Part shown: piece by piece, positions 25,759 through 32,854 of the stretch
Numbering within the stretch: position 1 is the first letter of the stretch
Layout: each line of letters opens with the position of its first letter
Assembly: GCF_900142365.1 (NCBI RefSeq)
Contig: NZ_FRAP01000014.1
Location: forward strand, 1-64,000
DNA: 64,000 nt
Origin: Pseudonocardia thermophila
GTDB taxonomy: Bacteria > Actinomycetota > Actinomycetes > Mycobacteriales > Pseudonocardiaceae
Direction of reading: 5' to 3'
Made by a program: the position numbers and the translations under genes
The notes under the pieces: generated by a model
What the model saw: the letters and a program-made list of their open reading frames with translations, nothing else
Databases searched by the model: none
What the model was told of the DNA's origin: nothing

Positions 25759-26787
25759 GTGAGTCGCAGTAGGTGGGCAGCCACCTTCAGCACCCTGCTG
25801 ATGGCCGTCCTGGTGTTGACGGCGTGGCTGGTCCCGGTCCCGTTCGTGTCGATCGGCCGCGGCCCGACGTACGACGTCCTCGGTCAGGTCGACGGCAAGG
25901 ACGTCGTGACCGTGAAGAACCTGCCGACCTACCCCACCTCCGGTCACCTCAACATGACGACGGTCAGCGTGACCGACGGGCTCAGCGCCGTCGACGCGCT
26001 GGCCAGGTGGCTGTCGCCGGACTACATGGTGCTGCCGCGCAGCATCCCGTTCCCGCCCGGCGAGACCCTCGAGCAGATCAACCAGCGCAACCAGCAGGAC
26101 TTCGCCGACAGCCAGGCCAGCGCGGAGGGCGCCGCGTTCGCCTACTTGGGGCTGCCGACGGTGGCGGTCGTCGAGGGCTTCGCCGAGGGCGAGTCCGCTG
26201 CCCGGGGGATCCTGGAGACCGGGGACACGATCCTGGCCGTCGCCGGGGTACCGGTCAGCACCCCGCAGCAGATCATGGACGCGCTGGCGCCCACGCGGCC
26301 CGGGCAGGAGATCACAGTGACGGTCCGCCGCGGCGACGACCCGCAGCCGAAGGACCTCACCGTGCGCCTCGGCGGCCGCGCGGACACCCAGCAGGGCGTG
26401 CTCGGCATCTACCCGGGCGCCCGGCCGGTCGACCGCGAGGAGGTCTCGATCTCCCTCGGCGACGTCGGCGGTCCGTCGGCGGGGCTGATGTTCACGCTGG
26501 CGATCATCGACAAGCTGACCCCCGGCGAGATGACGAACGGCCGGTTCATCGCCGGCACCGGCACGATCACGTCCACCGGGCAGGTCGGACGGATCGAGGG
26601 CATCCGCTACAAGATGCTCGCGGCGCGCGAGGCCGGGGCGACGGCGTTCCTGGTCCCGGCCGACAACTGCGAAGCCGCGCGCGCGAACGCGCCAGAGGGC
26701 CTGCAGCTGGCGAAGGTGTCAACGTTGCATGAGGCGGTCGCGGCGGTGGAGGAGCTCGGCCGCGGCGGTGATCCGCCGACCTGCTGA
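25759..26787 (+). CDS. PDZ-containing Lon-like serine protease (YlbL/Rv3194c type)
   Basis: 342 residues: N-terminal membrane helix (about 8-28), a PDZ domain (about 125-205, GDTILAVAGVPVSTPQQIMD) and a Lon-type proteolytic domain with catalytic Ser240 in DVGGPSAGLMF and Lys285 in GIRYKM. It lacks the Lon ATPase, so it is an ATP-independent membrane protease facing outside. The start GTG 25759 is directly followed by a basic stretch and the helix. Divergent from UPF0182 and followed by the metalloprotease; this order is conserved in actinobacteria. Confidence 0.92.
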   Translation: MSRSRWAATFSTLLMAVLVLTAWLVPVPFVSIGRGPTYDVLGQVDGKDVVTVKNLPTYPTSGHLNMTTVSVTDGLSAVDALARWLSPDYMVLPRSIPFPPGETLEQINQRNQQDFADSQASAEGAAFAYLGLPTVAVVEGFAEGESAARGILETGDTILAVAGVPVSTPQQIMDALAPTRPGQEITVTVRRGDDPQPKDLTVRLGGRADTQQGVLGIYPGARPVDREEVSISLGDVGGPSAGLMFTLAIIDKLTPGEMTNGRFIAGTGTITSTGQVGRIEGIRYKMLAAREAGATAFLVPADNCEAARANAPEGLQLAKVSTLHEAVAAVEELGRGGDPPTC

Positions 26788-26853
26788 CCGCTGACCGATC
26801 CAGTCCACCATCGGCGAACACGACCTGGGGCGATCCCGCGTACCGTGGGGGAC

Positions 26854-28230
26854 GTGAGCAACCTCCCCTTCGGATTCGGACCTGCGGACCGTGATCCCGA
26901 CGACAAGGGCGACGAGGAGCGCGGCGACAGCGGCGCCCCGCAGGGCCCGTTCGGCTTCGGGCTGCCGGGAGGTGTCGGCGGTGTGGGCGGCTTCCCGGGC
27001 GGGGCGGGCGGTTTCGACATGTCCCAGCTCGGGCAGATGCTCACCCAGCTCGGGCAGATGCTGAGCCAGAGCAAGCCCGGCAGCGGCCCGGTCAACTACG
27101 ACCTCGCCGCGCAGCTGGCCCGTCAGCAGCTCGCCGCCACCACGTCGTCGTTGACGGGATCGCAGCGCGCCGCCGTCGTCGACGCGGTGAAGCTCGCGGA
27201 GCTGTGGCTCGACGAGGCCACCGAGTTCCCGGCCGGCGCCACGACCGCGCAGGGCTGGTCGGCGTCCGAGTGGGTGGACGCGAGCATGCCGACGTGGAAG
27301 CGGCTGTGCGACCCGGTCGCGCAGCGCATGGCGGGCGCGTGGGTGGAGGCGCTGCCCGAGGAGGTCAAGGCCGCGGCCGGGCCGATGGTCGCGATGCTCG
27401 GCCAGATGGGCGGGCTCGCGTTCGGTTCCCAGCTCGGGCAGGGCCTGGCCAAGCTCGCCGCCGAGGTGCTCACGTCGACCGACATCGGGTTCCCCGTCGG
27501 CCAGGGCCGAGTCGCGGCGCTGCTGCCGGAGAACATCGAGCGGTTCACCAAGGACCTCGACCGCCCCGCCAGCGAGGTGCTGATCTTCCTCGCGGCCCGG
27601 GAGGCCGCGCACCACCGGCTGTTCGCGCACGTACCGTGGCTGTCCGAGCGGCTGGTCGGGGCCGTCGAGGAGTACGCGCGCGGCATCAAGGTCGACACGG
27701 CGCGGTTCGAGGAGCTGGCCCGCGGGATCGACCCGAGCAACCCTGCCGCCATCGAGGAGGCCATGCAGGGCGGGCTGTTCGAGCCGCAGACCACGCCGGA
27801 GCAGAAGGCCGCGCTCGCACGGCTGGAGACGCTGCTGGCACTCATCGAGGGCTGGGTCGACACAGTCGTCGCGGCCGCCGTCGGTGGGCGGCTGCCGGGG
27901 GCCGAGGCGCTGCGCGAGACCCTGCGCCGCCGCCGCGCCACCGGTGGGCCCGCCGAGCAGACGTTCGCCACCGTCGTGGGACTGGAGCTGCGTCCGCGCA
28001 AGCTGCGTGCCGCCGCGGAGCTGTGGCGGCTGCTGGGCGAACAGCGGGGCATCCACGGCCGTGAAGCGCTCTGGGCGCACCCGGACCTGATCCCGACCGC
28101 GGACGACCTCGACGACCCGGCGGCCTTCGTCGCCCGCTCCGACGCGGCCGACCCGATCGCGGAGCTGGAGAAGCTCGCGGGTGAGCCGGCGCCGCAGGAC
28201 CCCGAGGACCCGGAGAACAAGAACTCCTGA
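26854..28230 (+). CDS. Zinc-dependent metalloprotease, zincin_2 / Rv3195 family
   Basis: 458 residues. Gly/Phe-rich N-terminus (NLPFGFGPADRD ... GGVGGVGGFPGG), then the family core (GQMLSQSKPGSGPVNYDLAA, EWVDASMPTWKRLCDPVAQR) and the metal motif FLAAREAAHHRLFAHVPWL. The family signature is HExxH-like with Arg or His first; here it reads REAAH, normal for this family. The C-terminal half includes LLALIEGWVDTVV. GTG 26854 is taken rather than the frame opening three codons earlier. Known as a DUF2342 or F420-associated protein; its substrate is unknown. Confidence 0.88.
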   Translation: MSNLPFGFGPADRDPDDKGDEERGDSGAPQGPFGFGLPGGVGGVGGFPGGAGGFDMSQLGQMLTQLGQMLSQSKPGSGPVNYDLAAQLARQQLAATTSSLTGSQRAAVVDAVKLAELWLDEATEFPAGATTAQGWSASEWVDASMPTWKRLCDPVAQRMAGAWVEALPEEVKAAAGPMVAMLGQMGGLAFGSQLGQGLAKLAAEVLTSTDIGFPVGQGRVAALLPENIERFTKDLDRPASEVLIFLAAREAAHHRLFAHVPWLSERLVGAVEEYARGIKVDTARFEELARGIDPSNPAAIEEAMQGGLFEPQTTPEQKAALARLETLLALIEGWVDTVVAAAVGGRLPGAEALRETLRRRRATGGPAEQTFATVVGLELRPRKLRAAAELWRLLGEQRGIHGREALWAHPDLIPTADDLDDPAAFVARSDAADPIAELEKLAGEPAPQDPEDPENKNS

Positions 28231-28613
28231 CGGGCCGGGCTGCTGGCGCGGGTGCCCCGGCGCGGAGTCGCTCCGCGCGGTGAGGCCCCCGAGCCCGGCT
28301 CTGCTGACGGAGAGTCGTCGTCGTTTCCATGACGGCGGAACGGGGGCCTCGAGACAACGAGGCGCAGGAGCCGCGCAGCGTCACGTCGTCCGTGCCTCGC
28401 TGTCCCCGGCCGCCCGGCGCGCTGCGCCGCGGAGCGACACGCCGCGCTCCACGGGCAACTCGCCCTACCTCCCGGGGCAGCTCGCGCTACCCCGCGGGAC
28501 AACTCGGCGTGCTCCGCGGGGCAACTCGCGTCACGACCTCACGACTCGCCGGCACGAGAACCGCGACTCGCCGTCGCGAGACCGCGGCTCGCGAGCTCGG
28601 GGGCGGCGGGCCC
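28231..28613. other. 383-bp spacer with short degenerate tandem repeats
   Basis: Lies between convergent genes and has no supported gene. Array one (28452-28535) has about four units of 21-22 bp sharing GGGCAACTCGC-like cores followed by a C-rich stretch. Array two (28541-28595) has about 2.5 units sharing CGACTCGCCG and GCGAGA. The units are too diverged and lack spacers, so this is not CRISPR. Confidence 0.5.
28452..28595. repeat. Two adjacent degenerate tandem repeat arrays
   Basis: Array one repeats GGGCAACTCGCC, GGGGCAGCTCGCG, GGGACAACTCGGC and GGGGCAACTCGCG about every 21-23 bp. Array two repeats ACGACTCGCCGGCACGAGA and GCGACTCGCCGTCGCGAGA, then GGCTCGCGAG. Units have partial dyad symmetry. 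Confidence 0.6.
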
Positions 28614-29222
28614 TCAGGCGGGGGCGGCCTCGGCTGCTGGCTCGATCTCGGCCGCCGCCGCACCCGGCTCGGCCTCTGCCTCTGCGTCGCCGTCCGTGCC
28701 GACGAAGCCGAGGCCGGCAGCGGCCGACAGGCCCTCCAGGTACCCCATGGCCCGCTCGGTGCGCGGGTAGCGGTGCACCCACGCCCAGAACGCGGCGTCG
28801 TGCCCCGGCTCCAGCAGGTGCGCCAGCTCGTGGACGAGGACGTAGTCCACGACCCAGCCGGGCACGTCGCGCAGCCGCTCGCTGATGCGGATCGTGCCGT
28901 CATCGGGGGTGCAGGACGCCCAGCGGGTGCGCATCGGCGGCACCCAGCGGACCGACACCGGCACCGCCTTGCCGTCGAGGTAGCGCTCGGAGAGCTCGGT
29001 GCAGCGCTGCAGCAGCGCGTCGTCGCTCTTGCGGGCGGGGGATCTGCGCTTGGCCTCGCTGCGCTCGATCCGGCGGACCATCTCGTCCACCCAGCGATGT
29101 TCCTCGGACTCGCTCATCCAACCCGGGATGAACACGACCACCGTGTCACCCTCGCGTCGGGCACTGACCATTCGCTTGCGGCGATCACTGCGTCGGACCT
29201 CGACGACCGCGGGGTGCGCCAT
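28614..29222 (-). CDS. YgjP-like metal-dependent hydrolase (DUF45, SprT-related)
   Basis: 202 residues. The zinc motif VHELAHLLEPGHDAAFW is near residue 135, preceded by MRTRWASCTPDDGTIRISER, the DUF45/YgjP signature. The basic N-terminus VVEVRRSDRRKRMVSARREG is typical. An acidic, Ala-rich tail (AEAEAEPGAAAAEIEP) follows. The ATG at 29222 is preferred to the frame opening at 29261. Not part of the matching mycobacterial block, so it is a local insertion between the Rv3195- and Rv3196-type genes. Confidence 0.88.
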   Translation of the reverse strand: MAHPAVVEVRRSDRRKRMVSARREGDTVVVFIPGWMSESEEHRWVDEMVRRIERSEAKRRSPARKSDDALLQRCTELSERYLDGKAVPVSVRWVPPMRTRWASCTPDDGTIRISERLRDVPGWVVDYVLVHELAHLLEPGHDAAFWAWVHRYPRTERAMGYLEGLSAAAGLGFVGTDGDAEAEAEPGAAAAEIEPAAEAAPA

Positions 29223-29269
29223 CGGCCCAGCGTAGCCCCTCGGACGCCCGTCGGCCGGCACCCGCGTCC

Positions 29270-30325
29270 GTGAAAACCCCCACGGACACGGTCGCGGTGC
29301 GCGACCATGCCGGCGTGAACCGTGATCAGCTGCCCGCCACGGTCATGCTCCCGCGCTGGCGATCGGTGTTCGACATCGATGCCTCCACCCGGATGATCGG
29401 ACTGGATCCGCAGGCCGCGCTGGTGGTCGGTGATCTTGCGCCACCGCTCGCGGAGCTGGTCGACGAGCTGCGCAGCCCGGTCGCGCCCGAGGACTTCGCC
29501 GCGCGTGCCGCCGCGCGGGGCGTCCCCGCGGAAACGGCCTACACGCTGCTGCACGCGCTCCGGGACGCCGGCGAACTGGTCGACGGTGCGGCCGCCGCGC
29601 GCATGACCGCCCACCGCGCAGCCGCCGCGGTGCTCGTGCGGGGCACCGGTCCGCTCACGGTCGGCGTCGTGATCGGGCTCTGCGCGGCCGGCATCGGAGC
29701 CGTGCACGTGGAGGCGCGCGGGACGGTCGCCGGTGCCGATCTCGGCACCGGACTGGGTGATGCCGATCACGGTCGCCCGCGCCTGGAGGCGATCGCGGAC
29801 GCGGCCGCGCGGACCGTTCCAGAGGCCCGAGTCAGCCGTCCGCCGCGGCTGCTCGTGCCCGATCTGGTGGTGCTCGCCGACGAGTACCCGGACCCGGTCG
29901 TCTGCGCCGACCTGGTCGTCGGCGGGATCGCGCACCTGCCCGTCCGGCTGCGGGACGGGGTGGGCGTCGTCGGGCCGCTCGTGCTGCCCGGCCGCACGGC
30001 CTGCTTGGAGTGCCTTGAGCTGCAGCGGAGCGCCTGCGAACCGAGCTGGCCGCGGGTCGCGGCGCAGCTGGCCGGACGCCGCGGCACGGCCGATCCCGCG
30101 AGCGTCCCGGCCACCGTCGGGCTGTCCGTGGCGCAGGCCGTCGCCGCCGTCGACGGCACCGCCGGAAGCACCCCGCCGCCGGGCGCGCTGGAGGCGAGCC
30201 TGGAGATCGACGCCGCGGCCGGGACGATCGTGCGCCGTCCGTGGCAACCGGTGCCCGGGTGCCGGTGCGGCGCCGCTGATCTCCCGCGCACGGATGGCCG
30301 ATCTCGGGCCACAATCGAGGGGTGA
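29270..30325 (+). CDS. ThiF-like protein with degenerate nucleotide-binding site (Rv3196 type)
   Basis: 351 residues. The middle (AAAAVLVRGTGPLTVGVVIGLCAAGIGAVHVEARG) follows the E1/ThiF Rossmann pattern, but the Gly-rich loop is weak and no adenylating Arg is clear. Two Cys pairs, TACLECLELQR and GCRCGA, resemble the structural zinc site of ThiF/MoeB and TOMM-associated proteins. The N-terminal 100 residues resemble a winged-helix leader-binding module. GTG 29270 is used; GTG 29315 is possible. Its stop overlaps the ABC1 kinase start (GTGA), so the pair is co-translated. True activity unknown. Confidence 0.75.
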   Translation: MKTPTDTVAVRDHAGVNRDQLPATVMLPRWRSVFDIDASTRMIGLDPQAALVVGDLAPPLAELVDELRSPVAPEDFAARAAARGVPAETAYTLLHALRDAGELVDGAAAARMTAHRAAAAVLVRGTGPLTVGVVIGLCAAGIGAVHVEARGTVAGADLGTGLGDADHGRPRLEAIADAAARTVPEARVSRPPRLLVPDLVVLADEYPDPVVCADLVVGGIAHLPVRLRDGVGVVGPLVLPGRTACLECLELQRSACEPSWPRVAAQLAGRRGTADPASVPATVGLSVAQAVAAVDGTAGSTPPPGALEASLEIDAAAGTIVRRPWQPVPGCRCGAADLPRTDGRSRATIEG

Positions 30326-31650
30326 CCGACATCCCGAGGCGCACCGCGGTGCGCACCGCGAAGCTCGCCCGGCTCCCGCTGGGCGCGGCCGGGCGTGCCG
30401 CCGCAGGGTGGGGGCGCCGCCTCGTCGGCGGTGAGCGCGACGAGATCTCGGCCCAGATCATGCAGCGCAGCGCCGAGGAGCTGTTCGCGGTGCTCGGCGA
30501 GCTCAAGGGCGGGGCGATGAAGTTCGGCCAGGCCCTATCGGTGTTCGAGGCCGCGGTGCCCGAGGAGTTCGCGAAGCCGTTCCGGGAGTCGTTGGTCAAG
30601 CTGCAGACCTCGGCGCCGCCGATGCGGTTCTCCGAGGTGTCGCGGGTGCTGGCCGAGCAGTTCGGCCGCGGTTGGGTGACCCGGTTCGTCGAGTTCGACG
30701 AGACCCCGGCCGCGTCGGCGTCGATCGGCCAGGTGCACCGCGCGGTCTGGAAGGGCCGGGGCGGTGCACCGGACCGCGTCGTCGCGGTGAAGGTGCAGTA
30801 CCCGGGCGCGGACGAGGCGCTGCGCTCGGACCTGCGGCAGCTGTCGCGGATGAGCAGGCTGCTGCAGCCGCTGGCCCCTGGCCTGGAGATCAAGCCGCTG
30901 ATCGCGGAGCTGCGCCAGCGGATGGAGGAGGAGCTCGACTACCGCGACGAAGCCGACAACCAGCGCGCGTTCGCCGCGGCCTACGACGGCGACGAACAGG
31001 TGCGGATCCCGAAGGTCGTGGCGTCGGCGCCCAAGGCGATCGTCACCGAATGGGTGTCGGGGCGGAAGCTGTCCGACGTCATCGCCGATGGCACGCAGGA
31101 AGAGCGGAACACGGCCGCGGCGCTGCTGGCGGAGTTCCACTACTCGGCGCCGGCCCGGGTGGGGCTGCTGCACGCCGACCCGCATCCCGGCAACTTCCAG
31201 ATGGCCGACGACGGGCGCCTGCTGGTCGTCGACTTCGGTGCCGTCGCCCGGCTGCCCGACGGGCTCCCCCGCGCGCTGGCCGACATGACCAAGCTCGCGC
31301 TGGAGGACCGCCCGCAGGAGCTGATCACGCTCATGCGGCAGGAAGGGTTCGTGCTGCCGCAGACCCCGGTGACCGGCGAGGAGGCGCTGGCTTTCCTGGC
31401 GCCGTTCACCGAGCCGCTGCGCACCGAGGTCTTCCGGTTCAACCGGCGCTGGCTGCAGTCGCAGGCCGAGCGCATCGGCGACCTGCGCAGTCCGCAGTTC
31501 CACACCGGGCGCGAGTTCAACCTGCCGCCGCAGCACCTGCTGGTCCACCGGGTGACGCTGGGGACGCTCGGCGTGCTCTGCCAGCTGGACGCCGACGTGG
31601 CCCTGCGCGCCATCGTGCAGCGGTGGCAGCCCTGGATCTTCGAGGACTGA
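30322..31650 (+). CDS. ABC1/UbiB-family atypical protein kinase (MABC1/Rv3197 type)
   Basis: 442 residues. Kinase-like motifs: KFGQALS and the Ala-rich ATP loop PAASASIGQVHRA, catalytic Lys in VVAVKVQYPG, GLLHADPHPGNF (catalytic loop) and VVDFGAVARLP (metal-binding DFG-like). The basic N-terminus KLARLPLGAAGRAAAGWGRR is typical. UbiB-type proteins act in quinone or lipid metabolism; actinobacteria lack ubiquinone, so a menaquinone or lipid role is only inference. In mycobacteria the homologue also lies next to whiB7. Followed after 6 bp by a long hairpin. Confidence 0.9.
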   Translation: MTDIPRRTAVRTAKLARLPLGAAGRAAAGWGRRLVGGERDEISAQIMQRSAEELFAVLGELKGGAMKFGQALSVFEAAVPEEFAKPFRESLVKLQTSAPPMRFSEVSRVLAEQFGRGWVTRFVEFDETPAASASIGQVHRAVWKGRGGAPDRVVAVKVQYPGADEALRSDLRQLSRMSRLLQPLAPGLEIKPLIAELRQRMEEELDYRDEADNQRAFAAAYDGDEQVRIPKVVASAPKAIVTEWVSGRKLSDVIADGTQEERNTAAALLAEFHYSAPARVGLLHADPHPGNFQMADDGRLLVVDFGAVARLPDGLPRALADMTKLALEDRPQELITLMRQEGFVLPQTPVTGEEALAFLAPFTEPLRTEVFRFNRRWLQSQAERIGDLRSPQFHTGREFNLPPQHLLVHRVTLGTLGVLCQLDADVALRAIVQRWQPWIFED

Positions 31651-31656
31651 GCACTC

Positions 31657-31707
31657 GCAGGAGAGCCGCTTCCCCGCCACGGCGGGGCGGGGAAGCGGCT
31701 CTCCTGC
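31657..31707. repeat. 51-bp inverted-repeat element C
   Basis: Perfect 22-bp arms, GCAGGAGAGCCGCTTCCCCG... and its complement, around a 7-nt loop. It lies six bases after the ABC1 kinase stop and may act as its terminator. Related in size and layout to the elements at 4138, 21087, 43316 and 49713. Confidence 0.8.
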
Positions 31708-31734
31708 AACCACCTGCAGGCTGAGCGGACGCCG

Positions 31735-31944
31735 TCAGTAGGCGTTGCTCGGCCTGCGCGCGGCCGCCGCGGCCTCGTGCCGCGCCGCGGTCGCCGCGCG
31801 CGCGTGCTCGGCACGCCGGGCCGCGAAGCGGGCGAGCCACTCCCACCGGCGACCGGCGGTCAGCTCGCGGGCGAGCGCCCACTCCGCAGCGGCCCGTTGG
31901 GCCTCGTGCATTCGCGTTCTCGATAGAGCTTCGTGGATCAACAT
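31735..31944 (-). CDS. Small basic-helical protein downstream of whiB7
   Basis: 69 residues, starting MLIHEALSRTRMHEAQRAAA and continuing as an almost wholly charged Ala/Arg/Glu helix (WALARELTAGRRWEWLARFA). ATG 31944 is preceded by GGAGGAAACGCC, a strong ribosome site, which decides the start and supports it being real. It is 102 bp downstream of whiB7 on the same strand and could be part of its transcript. No family recognised with certainty; similar short proteins beginning MLIHEAL are found in related actinobacteria (memory, unverified). Confidence 0.7.
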   Translation of the reverse strand: MLIHEALSRTRMHEAQRAAAEWALARELTAGRRWEWLARFAARRAEHARAATAARHEAAAAARRPSNAY

Positions 31945-32046
31945 GGCGTTTCCTCCGGCGCCGGGGTCGAGCGTGGGTCGGGTTCGGGCTACGGCGGCGA
32001 GCTGCGGGGTCATTCGGCACTCCAGTGGTTCGGGATCCAGGACGGA

Positions 32047-32412
32047 TCAGGCGGACATCGCGGCGGCGTAGGCGGCGTCGCGGGCCAGGTCGGCCTTGGA
32101 GGGCCGGCCGCGCGGACGCTTGCGCGGGATCACGACCCCGCGGTCGAAGATCTCGCCGCCCCACACGCCCCACGGCTCACCGCGGGACAGGGCTCCGGCC
32201 AGGCACTCGGCCTTGATCGGACACCCGGCGCAGAGCGCCTTCGCCCGCTCCAGATCCTGGGGGGACTCGGCGAACCACAGGTCGGCGTCACCGGAGCGGC
32301 AGGGCAGCTCCAGCCCGTGGTCCGGGGCACTGTCCAGCAAGGTGCCCAGGCCACCGCCGGCCGAACCGGGGGTGATCGTTCCGCCGTCCAACGGAACGGA
32401 TCGCACTAGCAC
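32047..32412 (-). CDS. whiB7: WhiB7 redox-responsive antibiotic-resistance regulator
   Basis: 121 residues. 4Fe-4S ligands C38, C61, C64 and C70 follow the WhiB spacing, then the GVWGG turn at 82-86. The AT-hook RGRP at 101-104 within KRPRGRPSKADL is diagnostic of WhiB7, which binds SigA and AT-rich DNA upstream of -35 boxes to activate resistance genes upon translation inhibition. Start GTG 32412 with GGAGGT five bases upstream; GTG 32406 is possible. Position next to ABC1 and uvrD2 matches mycobacteria. A regulatory leader lies upstream. Confidence 0.96.
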   Translation of the reverse strand: MLVRSVPLDGGTITPGSAGGGLGTLLDSAPDHGLELPCRSGDADLWFAESPQDLERAKALCAGCPIKAECLAGALSRGEPWGVWGGEIFDRGVVIPRKRPRGRPSKADLARDAAYAAAMSA

Positions 32413-32451
32413 GTCTACCTCCGACGTCGTGGTGATCAGGGAGGACCAAAC

Positions 32452-32486
32452 AAAAAGGCCGCGGATCCCTCGTGGGGTCCGCGGCC
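32452..32486 (-). promoter_or_regulatory. whiB7 leader attenuator (intrinsic terminator)
   Basis: In the minus-strand RNA, GGCCGCGGACCCC and GGGATCCGCGGCC pair with one mismatch around a 4-nt loop and are followed by five T residues. It lies between the upstream ORF stop and the whiB7 start, 39 bases before the GTG, so it would stop transcription before whiB7 unless prevented. Confidence 0.85.
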
Positions 32487-32514
32487 TCGGATCTCTCGGA
32501 GCCGGCGCCGGCGT

Positions 32515-32697
32515 CTAGGGACGCCAGCGATGCTCCGCTGCGGACACACCTGTGCTGTTGTGATCGACGGCGACGCCGTCCGCGAAGATCACGGACGGGA
32601 GCAGCTGCTTCAGCCCACGCTCGGTCGCCCAGGCGCTACCCATGGGCGTGCGGAGGCGCGCCGCGGCCGATGCGAAGACCAGGTCGATCGAGATCAT
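32515..32697 (-). CDS. whiB7 upstream ORF (leader peptide)
   Basis: 60 codons, MISIDLVFASAAARLRTPMG ... STGVSAAEHRWRP. ATG 32697 is preceded by GGAGGAGGTGCGCCCG, a strong ribosome site. The stop lies 28 bases before the attenuator stem. Known whiB7 leaders contain a translated upstream ORF whose slowed translation lets the antiterminated structure form; the position here fits that model. The peptide has no recognised domain, so a separate function is not excluded. Confidence 0.75.
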   Translation of the reverse strand: MISIDLVFASAAARLRTPMGSAWATERGLKQLLPSVIFADGVAVDHNSTGVSAAEHRWRP

Positions 32698-32762
32698 CGG
32701 GCGCACCTCCTCCAGGAGCTCGAACACAACAGACGACGGGCGGAGCGCTCGTCGTGGCACCC

Positions 32763-32801
32763 ACCGTAGGGTGGGGTCCCACCCGCGCACAAGCGATTTA
32801 A
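32763..32801 (-). promoter_or_regulatory. WhiB7-type autoregulated promoter
   Basis: On the minus strand: AT-rich TTAAATCG (32801-32794), then TTGTGC as -35 (32792-32787), 18-bp spacer, TACGGT as -10 (32768-32763). The AT-rich block one base upstream of a TTGTG-type -35 is the known WhiB7 promoter arrangement. The spacer holds GGGTGGGACCCCACCC, itself a dyad. Confidence 0.7.
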
Positions 32802-32854
32802 GGGAAACTTCTCAGATCAACGAAATTCCAGGTGAACCGCCTGGTCGCGCCGCC

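Noticed and set aside
27595-27625. Lost HExxH in the zinc metalloprotease (REAAH)
   Set aside because: This family commonly has REAAH at that place; not a degenerate site.
28452-28595. CRISPR array
   Set aside because: Units are diverged, directly adjacent, lack unique spacers, and no cas genes are present.
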